A stretch of DNA of 64,000 nt from Ponticoccus alexandrii (GCF_016806125.1 NZ_CP047166.1:3348001-3412000); one strand, 5' to 3'; shown: positions 8,187 to 17,186, numbered from the stretch's first letter. Program-made: numbers and translations. Notes: generated from the letters alone by a model not told the origin.

Positions 8187-8278
8187 ACGTCCTACTCTCC
8201 TTCTTTGTCCGGCGCGCGCCGCCATCCACCCAGCATGCACCCCACGCGCCGGGCCGCAAGGCCCGGGGGCGCCCCAGC

Positions 8279-9637
8279 TCAGGCGTTCTCGGTCGCACCG
8301 CGTGTGATCCGGGCGCCAAGGCCGGTCATCAACCCCTCGAAGATCGGGAAGGAGGTCGCGATCGCCCCGCCGTCGTCCAGCGTGATCGGCGCCTTCGAGG
8401 CCATGCCCAGCACGAGGAAGGACATGGCGATGCGGTGGTCGAGATGCGTCTTCACCGTCACGCCGCCCGGCACGGCACCATGGCCGCAGCCATGTACCGT
8501 CCACCAGTCCTCGCCCTCGTCCACGGCCACACCCGCCGCCCGCAGGCCGGTGGCCATGGCGTCGATGCGGTCGCTTTCCTTGACGCGCAATTCCTTGACG
8601 CCGGGCATATGCGTGATGCCCTCGGCGCAGGCCGCGACGACGGACAGCACGGGGTATTCGTCGATCATGCTGGCGGCCCGCTCGGGCGGCACCTCGATCC
8701 CCTTGAGGTTCGGCGAGAAGCGCGCCCGCAGATCCGCCACCGGTTCTCCGCCCTCTTCGCGCATGTTCTCGAAGGTCAGGTCGGCGCCCATGTCCTGCAG
8801 GGTAAAGAACAGCCCCGCCCGGGTCGGGTTCAGCCCGATGTTCGGCACCAGCACGTCAGAGCCCTCGACGATCAGCGCCGCACAGACCGGGAAGGCCGCC
8901 GAGGAGGGATCGCGCGGCACGACGATGGTCTGCGGCTTCAGCTCGGGCTGGCCCACCAGCGTGATCACCCGCCCCTCGGGGGTTTCCTCGGTGGTCACGG
9001 AAGCCCCGAAGCCCGTCAACATGCGCTCGGAATGGTCGCGGGTCGCCTCCCGCTCGATCACCACGGTCTCTCCGGGGGCGTTCAGTCCTGCCAAGAGCAC
9101 CGCGGATTTCACCTGGGCCGAGGGCATGGGCGTGGCATAGCGCACCGGCACCGGGCTGGCCGCGCCGACGATGGTCATCGGCAGCCGCCCGCCCGAGCGC
9201 CCGTAGGCCCGCGCCCCGAACAACGCGAGCGGGTCGGTCACCCGGGCCATGGGCCGCTTGTTCAGCGAGGCATCGCCGGTGAAGGTCGCGACGATGGGCG
9301 AGGTCGCCATGGCGCCCATGATCAGCCGCACGCCGGTGCCCGCATTGCCGCAGTCGATCACATTATCGGGCTCGGAAAAACCACCGACACCCACGCCATG
9401 CACATGCCATGTCTCGCCACGCTTCTCGACCTCCGCGCCAAAGGCGCGCATGGCCTTGCCGGTGTCCAGCACGTCCTGGCCTTCCAGCAGCCCGGTGACC
9501 TTTGTCTCACCGACCGACAACGCGCCAAGGATCAGCGAGCGGTGCGAGATCGACTTGTCTCCCGGCACATGGGCCTCGCCGGTCAGCGCACCTCCGCGCT
9601 CGGAACTCATGGGGATCGGGGTGCCATGGGCAGACAT
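8279..9637 (-). CDS. aroA: 3-phosphoshikimate 1-carboxyvinyltransferase (EPSP synthase), class II type
   Basis: A 452-residue enzyme joining shikimate 3-phosphate and PEP in chorismate synthesis. All four motifs used to define class II (CP4-like) EPSP synthases are present: GDKS (26-29), SAQVK (173-177), RDHSE (200-204) and NPTR (270-273); DEYP is at 326-329. At the position where CP4 carries the glyphosate-tolerance Ala100, this protein reads GNAGTG with Gly100, as sensitive enzymes do. ATG 9637 is preceded by GAGGAGAG. It is followed by cmk. The open frame extends further upstream to 9775, but that part is not enzyme-like. Confidence 0.95.
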   Translation of the reverse strand: MSAHGTPIPMSSERGGALTGEAHVPGDKSISHRSLILGALSVGETKVTGLLEGQDVLDTGKAMRAFGAEVEKRGETWHVHGVGVGGFSEPDNVIDCGNAGTGVRLIMGAMATSPIVATFTGDASLNKRPMARVTDPLALFGARAYGRSGGRLPMTIVGAASPVPVRYATPMPSAQVKSAVLLAGLNAPGETVVIEREATRDHSERMLTGFGASVTTEETPEGRVITLVGQPELKPQTIVVPRDPSSAAFPVCAALIVEGSDVLVPNIGLNPTRAGLFFTLQDMGADLTFENMREEGGEPVADLRARFSPNLKGIEVPPERAASMIDEYPVLSVVAACAEGITHMPGVKELRVKESDRIDAMATGLRAAGVAVDEGEDWWTVHGCGHGAVPGGVTVKTHLDHRIAMSFLVLGMASKAPITLDDGGAIATSFPIFEGLMTGLGARITRGATENA

Positions 9638-9871
9638 GATAGCGCTCTCCTCGGGCCGGGTCGCCGCGGTGATAGAGGAAGCCCCCGGGCCTGTCCATGC
9701 CCGGCCGCCGATAGCCGCGCAGAGGCCCTCGGCACGGGCTCCGCGACCGCCGCCGACGCCCGCCCGGACCACCACCTTCCGGCCACGCCTGCCGACCCCC
9801 GCTAATGCCTACAGCCGCCATCCGGCCACGCCAGCGAATACCTGCCAGCGCCCCGCTGCCGGCCATCCGGC
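9638..9871. other. Gene-free spacer upstream of aroA
   Basis: Together with the repeat at 9872-9935 this makes a 319-base gap between aroA and trmB. It is very GC-rich with loose internal repetition (GGCCACGCC, GGCCATCCGGCG). I see no gene, RNA or clear promoter boxes; any aroA promoter must lie here unless transcription reads through from trmB. Confidence 0.45.
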
Positions 9872-9935
9872 GCCCCTGCTTCTTTGGTCTTCCAAATACC
9901 TCGGGGGGCCGCGCAGCGGCGGGGGCAAAGCCCCC
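9872..9935 (+). repeat. Intergenic hairpin repeat, copy 2
   Basis: It begins GCCCCTGCTTCTTTGG, contains TTTGG-TCTT-CCAAA (a 5-bp hairpin), the core AAATACCTCGGGG and a GGGGGC-AAA-GCCCCC hairpin. It is nearly identical to the reverse complement of copy 1 at 2093-2156. Here it is antisense to the trmB-aroA direction. Confidence 0.8.
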
Positions 9936-9956
9936 TGCCCGTCCGGGTCACAGGCG

Positions 9957-10670
9957 CTACCGCCGCCGGAAGGTCAGGTAATGCGGCACCCGGCCTTCGC
10001 GCTGGGCCTTCTGCTCATAGCGCGTCGACAGCCAGTCGCCCCATGGTGCCCGCCAGTCGCCGGGCCGCTCCGCCAGCCAGTCGAAGCCCGCCTTCGGCAC
10101 CTCGACCAGCGTCTGCCGCACGTAGTCGGGAATGTCCGTCGCCACGCGGAACTCCGCCCCCGGCGCCAGCACCTGCGCCAGCGGGTCCAGATGCTCGGGC
10201 GTCACAAAGCGCCGCCGGTGGTGCTTCTTCTTCGGCCAGGGGTCGGGATAGAGCAAAAAGGCCTTGGCGACCGATCCCCGCGGCAGCACGTCGAAGAGGT
10301 TGCGTGCGTCCCCCGGGTAGACCGCGAGGTTCGTCACCCCCGCCGCCCGGATCTTGCCCAGAAGCATGGCGACACCGTTGATGAAGGGTTCGCAGCCGAT
10401 GATCGCCACATCCGGGTTCTGCGCAGCCTGATGCACCAGATGCTCGCCGCCGCCAAAACCGACCTCCAGCCAGACCGGCCGGTCTCCGAAGCGCGCCTTC
10501 AGGTCCAGCGGCACGCGCTCCGGGTTGACCTCCCAGTCGACGGCACCCGGCGAAAGGGCCGCGAGGTCCTCGTCGAGGTAGGTCTCTTGCGCGGGTCGCA
10601 GGGTCTTGCCCTTCACCCGCCCGTAGAAATTGCGCCACGGCGCGCCGGGATGCTTGTTCGATGTCGTCAT
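9957..10670 (-). CDS. trmB: tRNA (guanine-N7-)-methyltransferase
   Basis: A 237-residue SAM-dependent methyltransferase making m7G46 in tRNA variable loops. The SAM-binding motif LEVGFGGGEH is at residues 69-78 and the TrmB hallmark YPDPWPKKKHHRRR begins at 141. Length is normal for TrmB. ATG 10670 was chosen as the first residue that fits the family N-terminus (MTTSNKHPG); the upstream GGGCGGG is a weak ribosome-binding site. It lies downstream of metK on the same strand, an association frequent in this group, but here the secreted ClpP-like gene sits between them. Confidence 0.93.
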   Translation of the reverse strand: MTTSNKHPGAPWRNFYGRVKGKTLRPAQETYLDEDLAALSPGAVDWEVNPERVPLDLKARFGDRPVWLEVGFGGGEHLVHQAAQNPDVAIIGCEPFINGVAMLLGKIRAAGVTNLAVYPGDARNLFDVLPRGSVAKAFLLYPDPWPKKKHHRRRFVTPEHLDPLAQVLAPGAEFRVATDIPDYVRQTLVEVPKAGFDWLAERPGDWRAPWGDWLSTRYEQKAQREGRVPHYLTFRRR

Positions 10671-10734
10671 GGCGCCCGCCCATAGCGCCAAGCCCCGCCC
10701 GCATCAAGCGCAACGGCGGCGCCGCGCGCGACCG

Positions 10735-10786
10735 AAGGGCCTTGCCGCCGCCGGTGCGGCCCGCGCCCCATGCGCAAAAGGCCCTT
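10735..10786 (-). repeat. Long-loop inverted repeat after the ClpP-like gene
   Basis: AAGGGCCTT (10735-10743) is the exact inverse of AAGGCCCTT (10778-10786), with 34 bases between that can also pair (GC-rich). It lies just downstream of the minus-strand gene ending at 10835 and before trmB. It may be a structured 3' end or attenuator. No clear T-run. Confidence 0.35.
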
Positions 10787-10834
10787 CCCGCGGGGCTCAT
10801 GAGGTCCTGCGCACGGCATCCCTTCCGGCCCCGA

Positions 10835-11473
10835 CTAATCCGTCAGCACCCCGGCCTGCACCAGCTCCAGCCGCGTAGGGAACCATGTGGTGCTGCGCAG
10901 CCGCTTGGTCTCGATCGCGAATTCCAGCGCCACGCCCCGCGACTGCATGAAACTCATCTCCTTGTAGAGCTCGGACTGGGTGTCCTCGTAGACCCAGGAG
11001 GCAAAGTCGAAGGGTGTCTCCCAGCCTTCTTCCCCGGCGTAGCTGTCGTAATAGGTCTCCATCGTGCCCGGCGACCAGCTGCGCTGATGGAACCCCAGCT
11101 TGCCGCCGCGCGCCAGTGCGCGCCGGGTGCCGCCAAGGAAAATCGTCACGCAGGAGGATGAACACTCGCCCTCCACCACGGTATCCAGTTCAAAGTCGAT
11201 CACCACGCGGGCCATTTCACCGCCCGCCCAGACGCTACCGCCGGTGCTGTTCAGCCGCAGGCTGCGGATGCCCTCGGTGCCCCGCAGAATCTCGATCAGC
11301 TCGTCCAGATCGCCGTTCTGTATCTCCCGGTCGCCCGGGTCGGAGGCGGCCTCGGTGTCATAGACGAGAACGGGGCCGTCGACGTGGAACTTGCCATTCT
11401 CGGGCTGCGTGTCAGCCTCGGCCTGCGCCAGAAAGGGGACCGCGATACAGGTCAGGACGGTGCGGCAAAGCAT
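10835..11473 (-). CDS. Secreted protein with a ClpP/crotonase-like fold
   Basis: A 212-residue protein with an N-terminal signal peptide (MLCRTVLTCIAVPFLAQAEA), so periplasmic. The mature part follows the ClpP/SppA pattern of predicted periplasmic proteins (COG3904-like): LRLNSTGGSVWAGGEMAR, then GECSSSCVTIFLGG, which would carry the nucleophilic Ser, then GGKLGFHQ, which would carry the His. That points to a Ser/His serine hydrolase or a degenerate relative; substrate unknown. ATG 11473 is preceded by GGAGGAA. It stands between metK and trmB in the same direction. The active-site assignment is by eye. Confidence 0.8.
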   Translation of the reverse strand: MLCRTVLTCIAVPFLAQAEADTQPENGKFHVDGPVLVYDTEAASDPGDREIQNGDLDELIEILRGTEGIRSLRLNSTGGSVWAGGEMARVVIDFELDTVVEGECSSSCVTIFLGGTRRALARGGKLGFHQRSWSPGTMETYYDSYAGEEGWETPFDFASWVYEDTQSELYKEMSFMQSRGVALEFAIETKRLRSTTWFPTRLELVQAGVLTD

Positions 11474-11660
11474 GGCTGGCGATTCCTCCGGGCGCGACTG
11501 TCCCCATCAAAGCGCGCAACGCCCCGCCGGGCAAGGGCGGCGTCTTTCGCCCCCTGCTTGGCGCCCGGCAGGCCAGCCACAGGGAGTGTCCTTCGGACTC
11601 TCTGGACCTTCGCCCTTCCGGTTATGCGATGCCAGCCTGGCAGCCCGGAAGACCAATAGG

Positions 11661-11686
11661 AAAGGCGCCCCCGGGGGGACGCCTTT
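11661..11686 (-). terminator. Probable terminator of metK
   Basis: AAAGGCG (11661-11667) and CGCCTTT (11680-11686) form a stem extended by a C/G-run with a one-base bulge. It lies 24 bases beyond the metK stop. Read on the minus strand it ends CGCCTTTCC, so the T tract is short. Confidence 0.55.
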
Positions 11687-11709
11687 GAAACCGTAGCAGG
11701 TGCGGGCGG

Positions 11710-12888
11710 TCAGACCGCCTTCTTCAGCGCCTCGGCAAGATCGGTGCGTTCCCAGGAAAAGCCGCCGTCCGCCTCTGGGGCGCGACCGAAGTGGCCGTAG
11801 GCCGCGGTGCGCTGGTAAATCGGGCGGTTGAGGTCCAGATGCGTGCGGATGCCGCGCGGCGTCAGGTCGATGACCTTGGGGATGGCCTGCTCGATCTGCT
11901 CTGCCGGGATCTCTCCGGTGCCGTGGGTCTCGACGTAGATCGACAGCGGCTTGGCCACGCCGATGGCATAGGACAACTGCACCGTGCAGCGCGAGGCCAT
12001 GCCCGCCGCCACGATGTTCTTGGCAAGATAGCGCGCCACATAGGCCGCCGAGCGGTCCACCTTGGTCGGATCCTTGCCCGAGAAGGCGCCGCCGCCATGC
12101 GGGGCCGCGCCCCCGTAGGTGTCGACGATGATCTTGCGGCCAGTCAGGCCAGCGTCGCCGTCCGGCCCGCCAATGACGAACTTGCCGGTCGGGTTGACGT
12201 GCCAGACCGTCTCGGGCGTCACCCAGCCTTCGGGCAGGGTCTGCAGGATGTAGGGTTCAACCACCGCGCGCACGTCGGCGCTGGTCATGTCAGGGTCCAT
12301 GTGCTGCGTCGAAAGCACGATCGAGGTCACGCCGACCGGCTTGCCGTCCTTATAGCGCACCGAGAGCTGAGACTTGGCATCGGGGCCAAGCACCGGTTCG
12401 GTGCCGTCCTTGCGGACCTCGGCAAGGCGGCGCAGGATCGCGTGGCTGAACTGGATCGGCGCGGGCATCAGCGCGTCGGTCTCGTCGGTGGCGTAGCCGA
12501 ACATGATGCCCTGATCGCCGGCGCCCTCGTCGCCCTGCTGGCCGGTCACGCCCTGCGCGATATGCGCCGACTGCTCGTGCAGCAGGTTGGTCACCTCGCA
12601 GGTGGCGTGGTGGAACTTGTCCTGCTCGTAGCCGATGTCCTTGATGCAGGCGCGGGCAATGTCCTCGATACGGCCCATGTACTCGGCCAGCTTGGCCTGA
12701 TCGGTCAGGCCGACCTCGCCGCCGATGACGACGCGGTTGGTGGTGGCGAAGGTCTCGCAGGCGACGCGCGCCAGCGGGTCTTCGGCCAGAAAGGCATCGA
12801 GGACGGCATCCGAGATCCGGTCACAGACCTTGTCGGGATGCCCCTCCGAGACGGACTCGGATGTGAACGTGTAATTCTGCCGGGACAT
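11710..12888 (-). CDS. metK: S-adenosylmethionine synthetase
   Basis: A 392-residue enzyme making SAM from methionine and ATP. Hallmarks: GHPDKVCD (16-23), the [12 protein letters not shown] signature (123-134) and [19 protein letters not shown] in the C-terminal half. ATG 12888 fits the family start (MSRQNYTF). The Shine-Dalgarno GGAG, about 10 bases upstream, is embedded in a SAM/SAH-type pseudoknot riboswitch at 12897-12941, so translation should fall when SAM is abundant. It probably starts the metK, ClpP-like, trmB, aroA, cmk series, although a terminator-like hairpin follows it. Confidence 0.97.
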   Translation of the reverse strand: MSRQNYTFTSESVSEGHPDKVCDRISDAVLDAFLAEDPLARVACETFATTNRVVIGGEVGLTDQAKLAEYMGRIEDIARACIKDIGYEQDKFHHATCEVTNLLHEQSAHIAQGVTGQQGDEGAGDQGIMFGYATDETDALMPAPIQFSHAILRRLAEVRKDGTEPVLGPDAKSQLSVRYKDGKPVGVTSIVLSTQHMDPDMTSADVRAVVEPYILQTLPEGWVTPETVWHVNPTGKFVIGGPDGDAGLTGRKIIVDTYGGAAPHGGGAFSGKDPTKVDRSAAYVARYLAKNIVAAGMASRCTVQLSYAIGVAKPLSIYVETHGTGEIPAEQIEQAIPKVIDLTPRGIRTHLDLNRPIYQRTAAYGHFGRAPEADGGFSWERTDLAEALKKAV

Positions 12889-12896
12889 GGGAAAGC

Positions 12897-12941
12897 GCTC
12901 CATTCGGGTTTATCCGCCACGCCAGGAAGCCGTTGTGACGG
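12897..12941 (-). promoter_or_regulatory. SAM/SAH riboswitch controlling metK translation
   Basis: On the minus strand CCGTCAC (12941-12935) pairs with GTGGCGG to make a 7-bp stem closing the loop AACGGCTTCCTGGC. The loop GCTTC can pair with GGAGC (12901-12897), the metK ribosome-binding site, giving an H-type pseudoknot. The loop string ACAACGGCTTCCTGGCGTG matches what I recall of the Rhodobacterales SAM/SAH riboswitch consensus, a class found in front of metK. Ligand binding would hide the ribosome-binding site. Confidence 0.9.
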
Positions 12942-12980
12942 TTTTGTATCCCAAGCCCCTACGCCCGGGCCGTTGGGGGG

Positions 12981-14564
12981 TCAATGGGATTTGCGGGCAC
13001 GCCCTTTCCAAGCGGTAAATACAGCGCACCCTGCGCCGAGGACGATCAGCAGGAACACCGGCAGGTCGCCGGTTCGCGCGTAGGGTGTCATCCGCAGCGG
13101 CGGCGGCAGGTGCGCATCGAGGAAACCCGCCTCGCCCAGCGGCAGCGAGGCCAGCACCCGCCCCGCCCCGTCGATCACCGCTGAAACACCGGTGTTGGCA
13201 GAGCGCAGCATCGGCAGACCCTGCTCGATGGCGCGGATGCGCGCCTGCGCGAGATGCTGGTAGGGGCCGGAGAACTGGCCGAACCATGCGTCGTTGGTGA
13301 TCTGCATCAGCATCTCGGGCCGCGCGGGCGCGCGGTGGACATCCTGCGGAAAGACCGCCTCGTAGCAGATCAGCGGCAGCGCCGTCCCCAACGGCCCCAG
13401 ATCCAGCAGTTGCGGCCCCGGCCCGGCGCTGTAGCCGCCTTCGGCCCGCGCGGCCAGCCCGGCGATGTTCCAGCGCGCAAAGAGGCTGGCGGCGGGCATG
13501 TATTCCCCGAAGGGCACGAGATGATGCTTGTCGTAGACCTGCGCGAGGTCGCCCTCGGCATCCATCAACACAAGCGAATTGTACCAGCGGCCCATATCCT
13601 CACGCTGGATGCCGATCACGACCTGCGCCGTGCCCGCGACGTGGCTGATCAGACCCAGCGCATCGCCAGCGTTATGCAGCAGCATCGGCAGCGCGGTTTC
13701 GGACCACAGGATCAGCGCGGGCGGCTCTTGTCCCTCGGCCGGGGGGGCCTCTGTGTAATCGACCTGACGGTTGAAGAAGACCGGGACCATGTCCGGATCC
13801 CACTTCTGATCCTGCGGCGCGTTGGGCTGGATCAGACGCACCACCGGGCGGCCGTCGAGCGCCTGAAGCGGCGGCACAAGGACCCAGCCCGCGGCCAGAA
13901 GCACCGCGCCCAGTGCCCCACCCGCCAGCCCGGCTCGCACGCGCGGCGCCGGTGGCACGGCCTCGGCCAGAAGCGCCGCCAGAGCCAGCGTCAGCGCCGT
14001 CAGCCCGTAGGGCCCGACAAGAGCGGCCCATTGCATGACCGGCGTCGGCAACCAGAGATAACTGACATTGGCCCATGGGAAGCCCGTCAGCACGTAGCCG
14101 CGCGCCAGTTCCGCCGCCGTCCATGACAGGACCAGCGCCGCGGGCGCATAGCGGCGCGCGCGGGCCGCGCCCCAGAAGGCCAGCCCCCAGAACAACGCCA
14201 GCCCGCCCGCCAGACCAATCACCCCAAAGGGCGCCATCCAGCCGGTTTCCGCTGCGTCAACGAGGAAGGGTTCGACGATCCAGCCCATGGAAAAGCCGAA
14301 GTACCCAAGACCGAAGGCCCAGCCAGTGCCCGCCGCAAGACCGCCGCGAGGGCTGACGCGGAACAGCCAGAAGGCTGCCACCAGCCCGGCAAGACCGCAG
14401 AACCAGAGCTCGTAAGGGGCCTGTCCCAGCCCCATGACCACACCCGCCACCACGGCGAGCGGCAGGCGCATCCAGCGCGGCAGGCCCCCGTCCCGGCCCG
14501 GCGGCGCGGGATCGGGGTTGCGGTGTCCGGCGCGTGGCATGGGCGCCCCGGGGATGTCAGGCAT
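12981..14564 (-). CDS. lnt: Apolipoprotein N-acyltransferase
   Basis: A roughly 527-residue inner-membrane enzyme that adds the third acyl chain to the N-terminal Cys of lipoproteins. The first half is a bundle of membrane segments; the second is a nitrilase-fold periplasmic domain with the catalytic triad in its usual contexts: Glu289 (LWSETALP), Lys346 (YDKHHLVPFGEYMP) and Cys400 (LICYEAVFP). ATG 14564 overlaps the stop of the CBS-domain gene (ATGCCTGA); ATG 14540 is an alternative. It is the last gene of the ybeZYX-lnt cluster. At least five predicted lipoproteins in this window depend on this step. Confidence 0.95.
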   Translation of the reverse strand: MPDIPGAPMPRAGHRNPDPAPPGRDGGLPRWMRLPLAVVAGVVMGLGQAPYELWFCGLAGLVAAFWLFRVSPRGGLAAGTGWAFGLGYFGFSMGWIVEPFLVDAAETGWMAPFGVIGLAGGLALFWGLAFWGAARARRYAPAALVLSWTAAELARGYVLTGFPWANVSYLWLPTPVMQWAALVGPYGLTALTLALAALLAEAVPPAPRVRAGLAGGALGAVLLAAGWVLVPPLQALDGRPVVRLIQPNAPQDQKWDPDMVPVFFNRQVDYTEAPPAEGQEPPALILWSETALPMLLHNAGDALGLISHVAGTAQVVIGIQREDMGRWYNSLVLMDAEGDLAQVYDKHHLVPFGEYMPAASLFARWNIAGLAARAEGGYSAGPGPQLLDLGPLGTALPLICYEAVFPQDVHRAPARPEMLMQITNDAWFGQFSGPYQHLAQARIRAIEQGLPMLRSANTGVSAVIDGAGRVLASLPLGEAGFLDAHLPPPLRMTPYARTGDLPVFLLIVLGAGCAVFTAWKGRARKSH

Positions 14565-15519
14565 GGCCGCCGGAGGCATCCGGCCCGGTCGGCGCGGCCC
14601 CCTCGGCAAGGGCCTGCGCCGGACGCGGCGTGGCGACACGCCCTGTGCCCGGCAGACGCACCCGCAGGCGCTTGATGCGGCGGGGATCGGCATCCACCAC
14701 CTCGAAGTCGATGCCCTCGGGATGGCGAACGACTTCGCCGCGCGCGGGCACGCGGCCCGCCAGCATGAAGACAAGACCGCCCAGCGTGTCGATCTCTTCC
14801 TCGTCGATGTCGTCGTGTTCGGTCAGGCGGATGCCGATCTCGCCCTCGAACTCGTCCAGCGGCGTGCGCGCCAGCGCGAGGTAACTGCCCGCCTTCTCGC
14901 GCGTGAAGTTGGCCTCGTCCTCGGTATCGTGCTCGTCCTCGATCTGGCCGATGACCTGTTCGATCAGGTCCTCGATAGTCACCAAACCGTCGACGCCGCC
15001 GTATTCGTCGATCACCAGCGCCATGTGCCGCCGCTCGGACTGCATCTTGGTCAGCAGCACCCCGATCGGCATCGAGGGCGGCACGTAGACCAGCGGACGC
15101 AGCATCCGTTTCAGGTTGAACCGGGTGCCCGAGCCGTTGAAGCCATAGGCCAGCGCGAAGTCCTTCAGGTGCGCCATGCCGACCGGCGTGTCGAGCGTAC
15201 CGGAGTAGACCGGCAGCCGCGTCATGCCGCTTTCGCGGAAGACCTTCACGAGGTCGTCCTTGGAAATGGTGTCGGGAACGGCCACGATCTCGACCTTGGG
15301 AATGGCCACATCCTCGACCCGCATCCGGCGGAGGTTCATCATCCCGTGCAGGGTATTGCCCCCACGCCCGGCATCGGTGTCGTCGCCGCCGCCCTCGTCA
15401 GAGCCGCCGAGCCATCCCATGACCCGCCGTATCAGCCCCGGAGAGTCCTCTTGGTCAATTGTATATCCCGTCTGCTGCGCGCTCTGCGCCGCCGTAGACG
15501 AGCCTTCTGTATCGCCCAT
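14557..15519 (-). CDS. ybeX: CBS-domain protein of the CorC/TlyC family
   Basis: About 320 residues. A variable N-terminus is followed by two CBS domains (from about residue 65, MRVEDVAIPKVEIVAVP..., to MALVIDEYGGVDGLVTIEDLIEQVIGQI) and a C-terminal CorC_HlyC domain (LARTPLDEFEGEIGI...LGGLVFMLAGRVPARGE). In E. coli YbeX is linked to magnesium/cobalt efflux and ribosome metabolism. ATG 15519 lies 13 bases after the ybeY stop; in-frame ATGs at 15543 and 15555 would overlap ybeY and are possible. The position between ybeY and lnt is classic. Confidence 0.9.
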   Translation of the reverse strand: MGDTEGSSTAAQSAQQTGYTIDQEDSPGLIRRVMGWLGGSDEGGGDDTDAGRGGNTLHGMMNLRRMRVEDVAIPKVEIVAVPDTISKDDLVKVFRESGMTRLPVYSGTLDTPVGMAHLKDFALAYGFNGSGTRFNLKRMLRPLVYVPPSMPIGVLLTKMQSERRHMALVIDEYGGVDGLVTIEDLIEQVIGQIEDEHDTEDEANFTREKAGSYLALARTPLDEFEGEIGIRLTEHDDIDEEEIDTLGGLVFMLAGRVPARGEVVRHPEGIDFEVVDADPRRIKRLRVRLPGTGRVATPRPAQALAEGAAPTGPDASGGHA

Positions 15520-15532
15520 CAATCCGTTCCAG

Positions 15533-16051
15533 TCATAGGCCATCCGGCCCGTCATCCTCTGAATATGGGTCCGGCAGCCCGAGCTTGCCAAGTATGGCTG
15601 CCTCCAGACCCTCCATCACCGTGGCATCCTCGTCACGGATATGGTCGTAACCCAGCAAATGTAACACCCCGTGAACGACAAGATGCGTCACATGAGCGGA
15701 AAAATTCTTGTCCGCGGCCTCTGCTTCGGCCGCGCAGGTCCCGAAGGCCAGGGCAATATCGCCAAGGTGATGTGGGTCGTCCTCGGGCTCCGGCGGCTCG
15801 GGCGAGGCGCCGGGGGTCTCGGGCGCGAGGTCCTGCGCGGGCCAGGACAGCACGTTCGTCGGGCGTGGCTTGCCCCGGAAATCGGCGTTGAGCGCGGCGA
15901 TGCGGGCGTCGTCGCAGGCCAGTACGGCGATCTCGAAATCCTCGGGCGCGAGCGACAGATGGGCCAGCGTGGCGCGCGCCGCCTCTTCGGCCAGCGGAGC
16001 GAGACCGGCAGCCTGCCAGCGGTCGTCCTCGACGATCGGATCGGTGAGCAT
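15533..16051 (-). CDS. ybeY: Endoribonuclease YbeY (16S rRNA 3'-end maturation)
   Basis: About 172 residues. The zinc-binding signature is His127, His131 and His137 in HGVLHLLGYDH. The conserved KPRPTNVLSWP segment is at 61-71 and an acidic Pro/Glu insert follows at about 79-92. YbeY trims 16S rRNA and supports ribosome quality control. ATG 16051 fits the usual N-terminus (LTDPIVEDDRW); ATG 16060 is three codons earlier. There is no good ribosome-binding site, and an intergenic hairpin repeat occupies the gap to phoH, so translation may depend on that structured region. Confidence 0.93.
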   Translation of the reverse strand: MLTDPIVEDDRWQAAGLAPLAEEAARATLAHLSLAPEDFEIAVLACDDARIAALNADFRGKPRPTNVLSWPAQDLAPETPGASPEPPEPEDDPHHLGDIALAFGTCAAEAEAADKNFSAHVTHLVVHGVLHLLGYDHIRDEDATVMEGLEAAILGKLGLPDPYSEDDGPDGL

Positions 16052-16063
16052 GTGTAGCATACG

Positions 16064-16117
16064 CCGGGGGCCAGCCCCCGGACCCCCGGGATATTTGAGG
16101 ACAGAAGAAACAGGGGG
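16064..16117 (-). repeat. Intergenic hairpin repeat, copy 3, inside the phoH-ybeY operon
   Basis: Read on the minus strand it contains GTTTCTTCTGTCC, the core AAATATCCCGGGGG and a CCGGGGGC-TG-GCCCCCGG hairpin. It is nearly identical to the copy at 40677-40732. It starts 2 bases after the phoH stop and ends 12 bases before the ybeY start, so it may tune expression between the two genes. Confidence 0.8.
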
Positions 16118-16119
16118 CG

Positions 16120-17097
16120 TCAGGCGCCCTCTGCGTCCTTTTCATAGGCCTCGATGATGGCGGCCACAAGCGGGTGGCGGACGACGTCCTTCGAGGTGAA
16201 GTAGTTGAACGAGATGCCGGGAATATGGTCCAGCAGCCGCTCTGCATCGGCCAGACCCGAGGGCACGCCGCGCGGCAGGTCGATCTGCGTCCGGTCGCCG
16301 GTGATCACCATGCGCGAGCCTTCACCCAGACGGGTGAGGAACATCTTCATCTGCATGGTCGTGGCGTTCTGCGCCTCGTCCAGCACCACGAAGGCGTTCG
16401 ACAATGTACGCCCTCGCATGAAGGCCAGCGGCGCGATCTCGACGGTCTTCTCCTCGCGCATTTTCGCCAGTTGTTTACCGGGCAGGAAGTCGTTCAGCGC
16501 ATCCATCAGGGGCTGCATGTAGGGGTCGACCTTTTCCTCCTGCGTGCCGGGCAGGAAGCCCAGACGCTCGCCCGCCTCGACGGCGGGGCGGCAGAGGATG
16601 ATCTTGTCGACGGCGCCGGTGATCAGCATGTTCACGCCCACCGCGACGGCGAGATAGGTCTTGCCGGTGCCCGCTGGGCCGATGCCGAAGGCCATCTCGT
16701 TCTGGTAGAGCGACCGGACATAGGCCTTCTGCGCGTCGGTGCGCGGTTCGATCAGCTTCTTGCGGGTCTTGATCTCGACCTTGCCGCCGGTGAACATTTC
16801 CAGCTGTTCGTCCGGGTCGCTGTGATCCTCCGCCATGCGGAATTCACGGTCGATGTCGCCGTGGCCGACCGCGCGCCCCTGTTCCAGCCGCTGGTAGAGC
16901 GCCTGGAGCACCTGAGTGGCATCCGCCAAGGCCTCTTCGGGACCATGGATCGCCAGTTGGTTGCCGCGGCGCAGAATCTGAACGCCGGTCCGGGATTCGA
17001 TATCGGTCAGGTTGCGGTCGAACTCTCCGCAAAGGTCGATCAGCAGTCGGTTGTCGGGGAATTCGAGAACGGTTTCGCTCAATATGCCCGTGGTCAC
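16120..17097 (-). CDS. phoH: PhoH-family ATPase (YbeZ)
   Basis: About 325 residues: an N-terminal KH-like segment and a C-terminal P-loop NTPase with Walker A GPAGTGKT (140-147) and Walker B VVLDEAQN (236-243). PhoH/YbeZ works with YbeY in RNA metabolism and ribosome maturation. The GTG at 17097 was chosen because the family N-terminus (ILSETVLEFPDN) begins just after it and GGAG lies 7-10 bases upstream; the frame stays open to 17175. First gene of phoH-ybeY-ybeX-lnt. In many relatives miaB lies immediately upstream; here two envelope-protein genes are inserted. Confidence 0.94.
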   Translation of the reverse strand: MTTGILSETVLEFPDNRLLIDLCGEFDRNLTDIESRTGVQILRRGNQLAIHGPEEALADATQVLQALYQRLEQGRAVGHGDIDREFRMAEDHSDPDEQLEMFTGGKVEIKTRKKLIEPRTDAQKAYVRSLYQNEMAFGIGPAGTGKTYLAVAVGVNMLITGAVDKIILCRPAVEAGERLGFLPGTQEEKVDPYMQPLMDALNDFLPGKQLAKMREEKTVEIAPLAFMRGRTLSNAFVVLDEAQNATTMQMKMFLTRLGEGSRMVITGDRTQIDLPRGVPSGLADAERLLDHIPGISFNYFTSKDVVRHPLVAAIIEAYEKDAEGA

Positions 17098-17186
17098 GCA
17101 CGTCTCCACACCTGGTTGTACAGATATGGTGCCAACCCCGGCGGCGGGACGCAAGACTTGAGGGCCGAATGTCACGAGCCTGAAAC

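Noticed and set aside
7521-9140. A 539-codon plus-strand frame opposite cmk and aroA
   Set aside because: The opposite strand holds two enzymes with intact motifs; this frame is Arg/Pro/Ala-rich with no domain.
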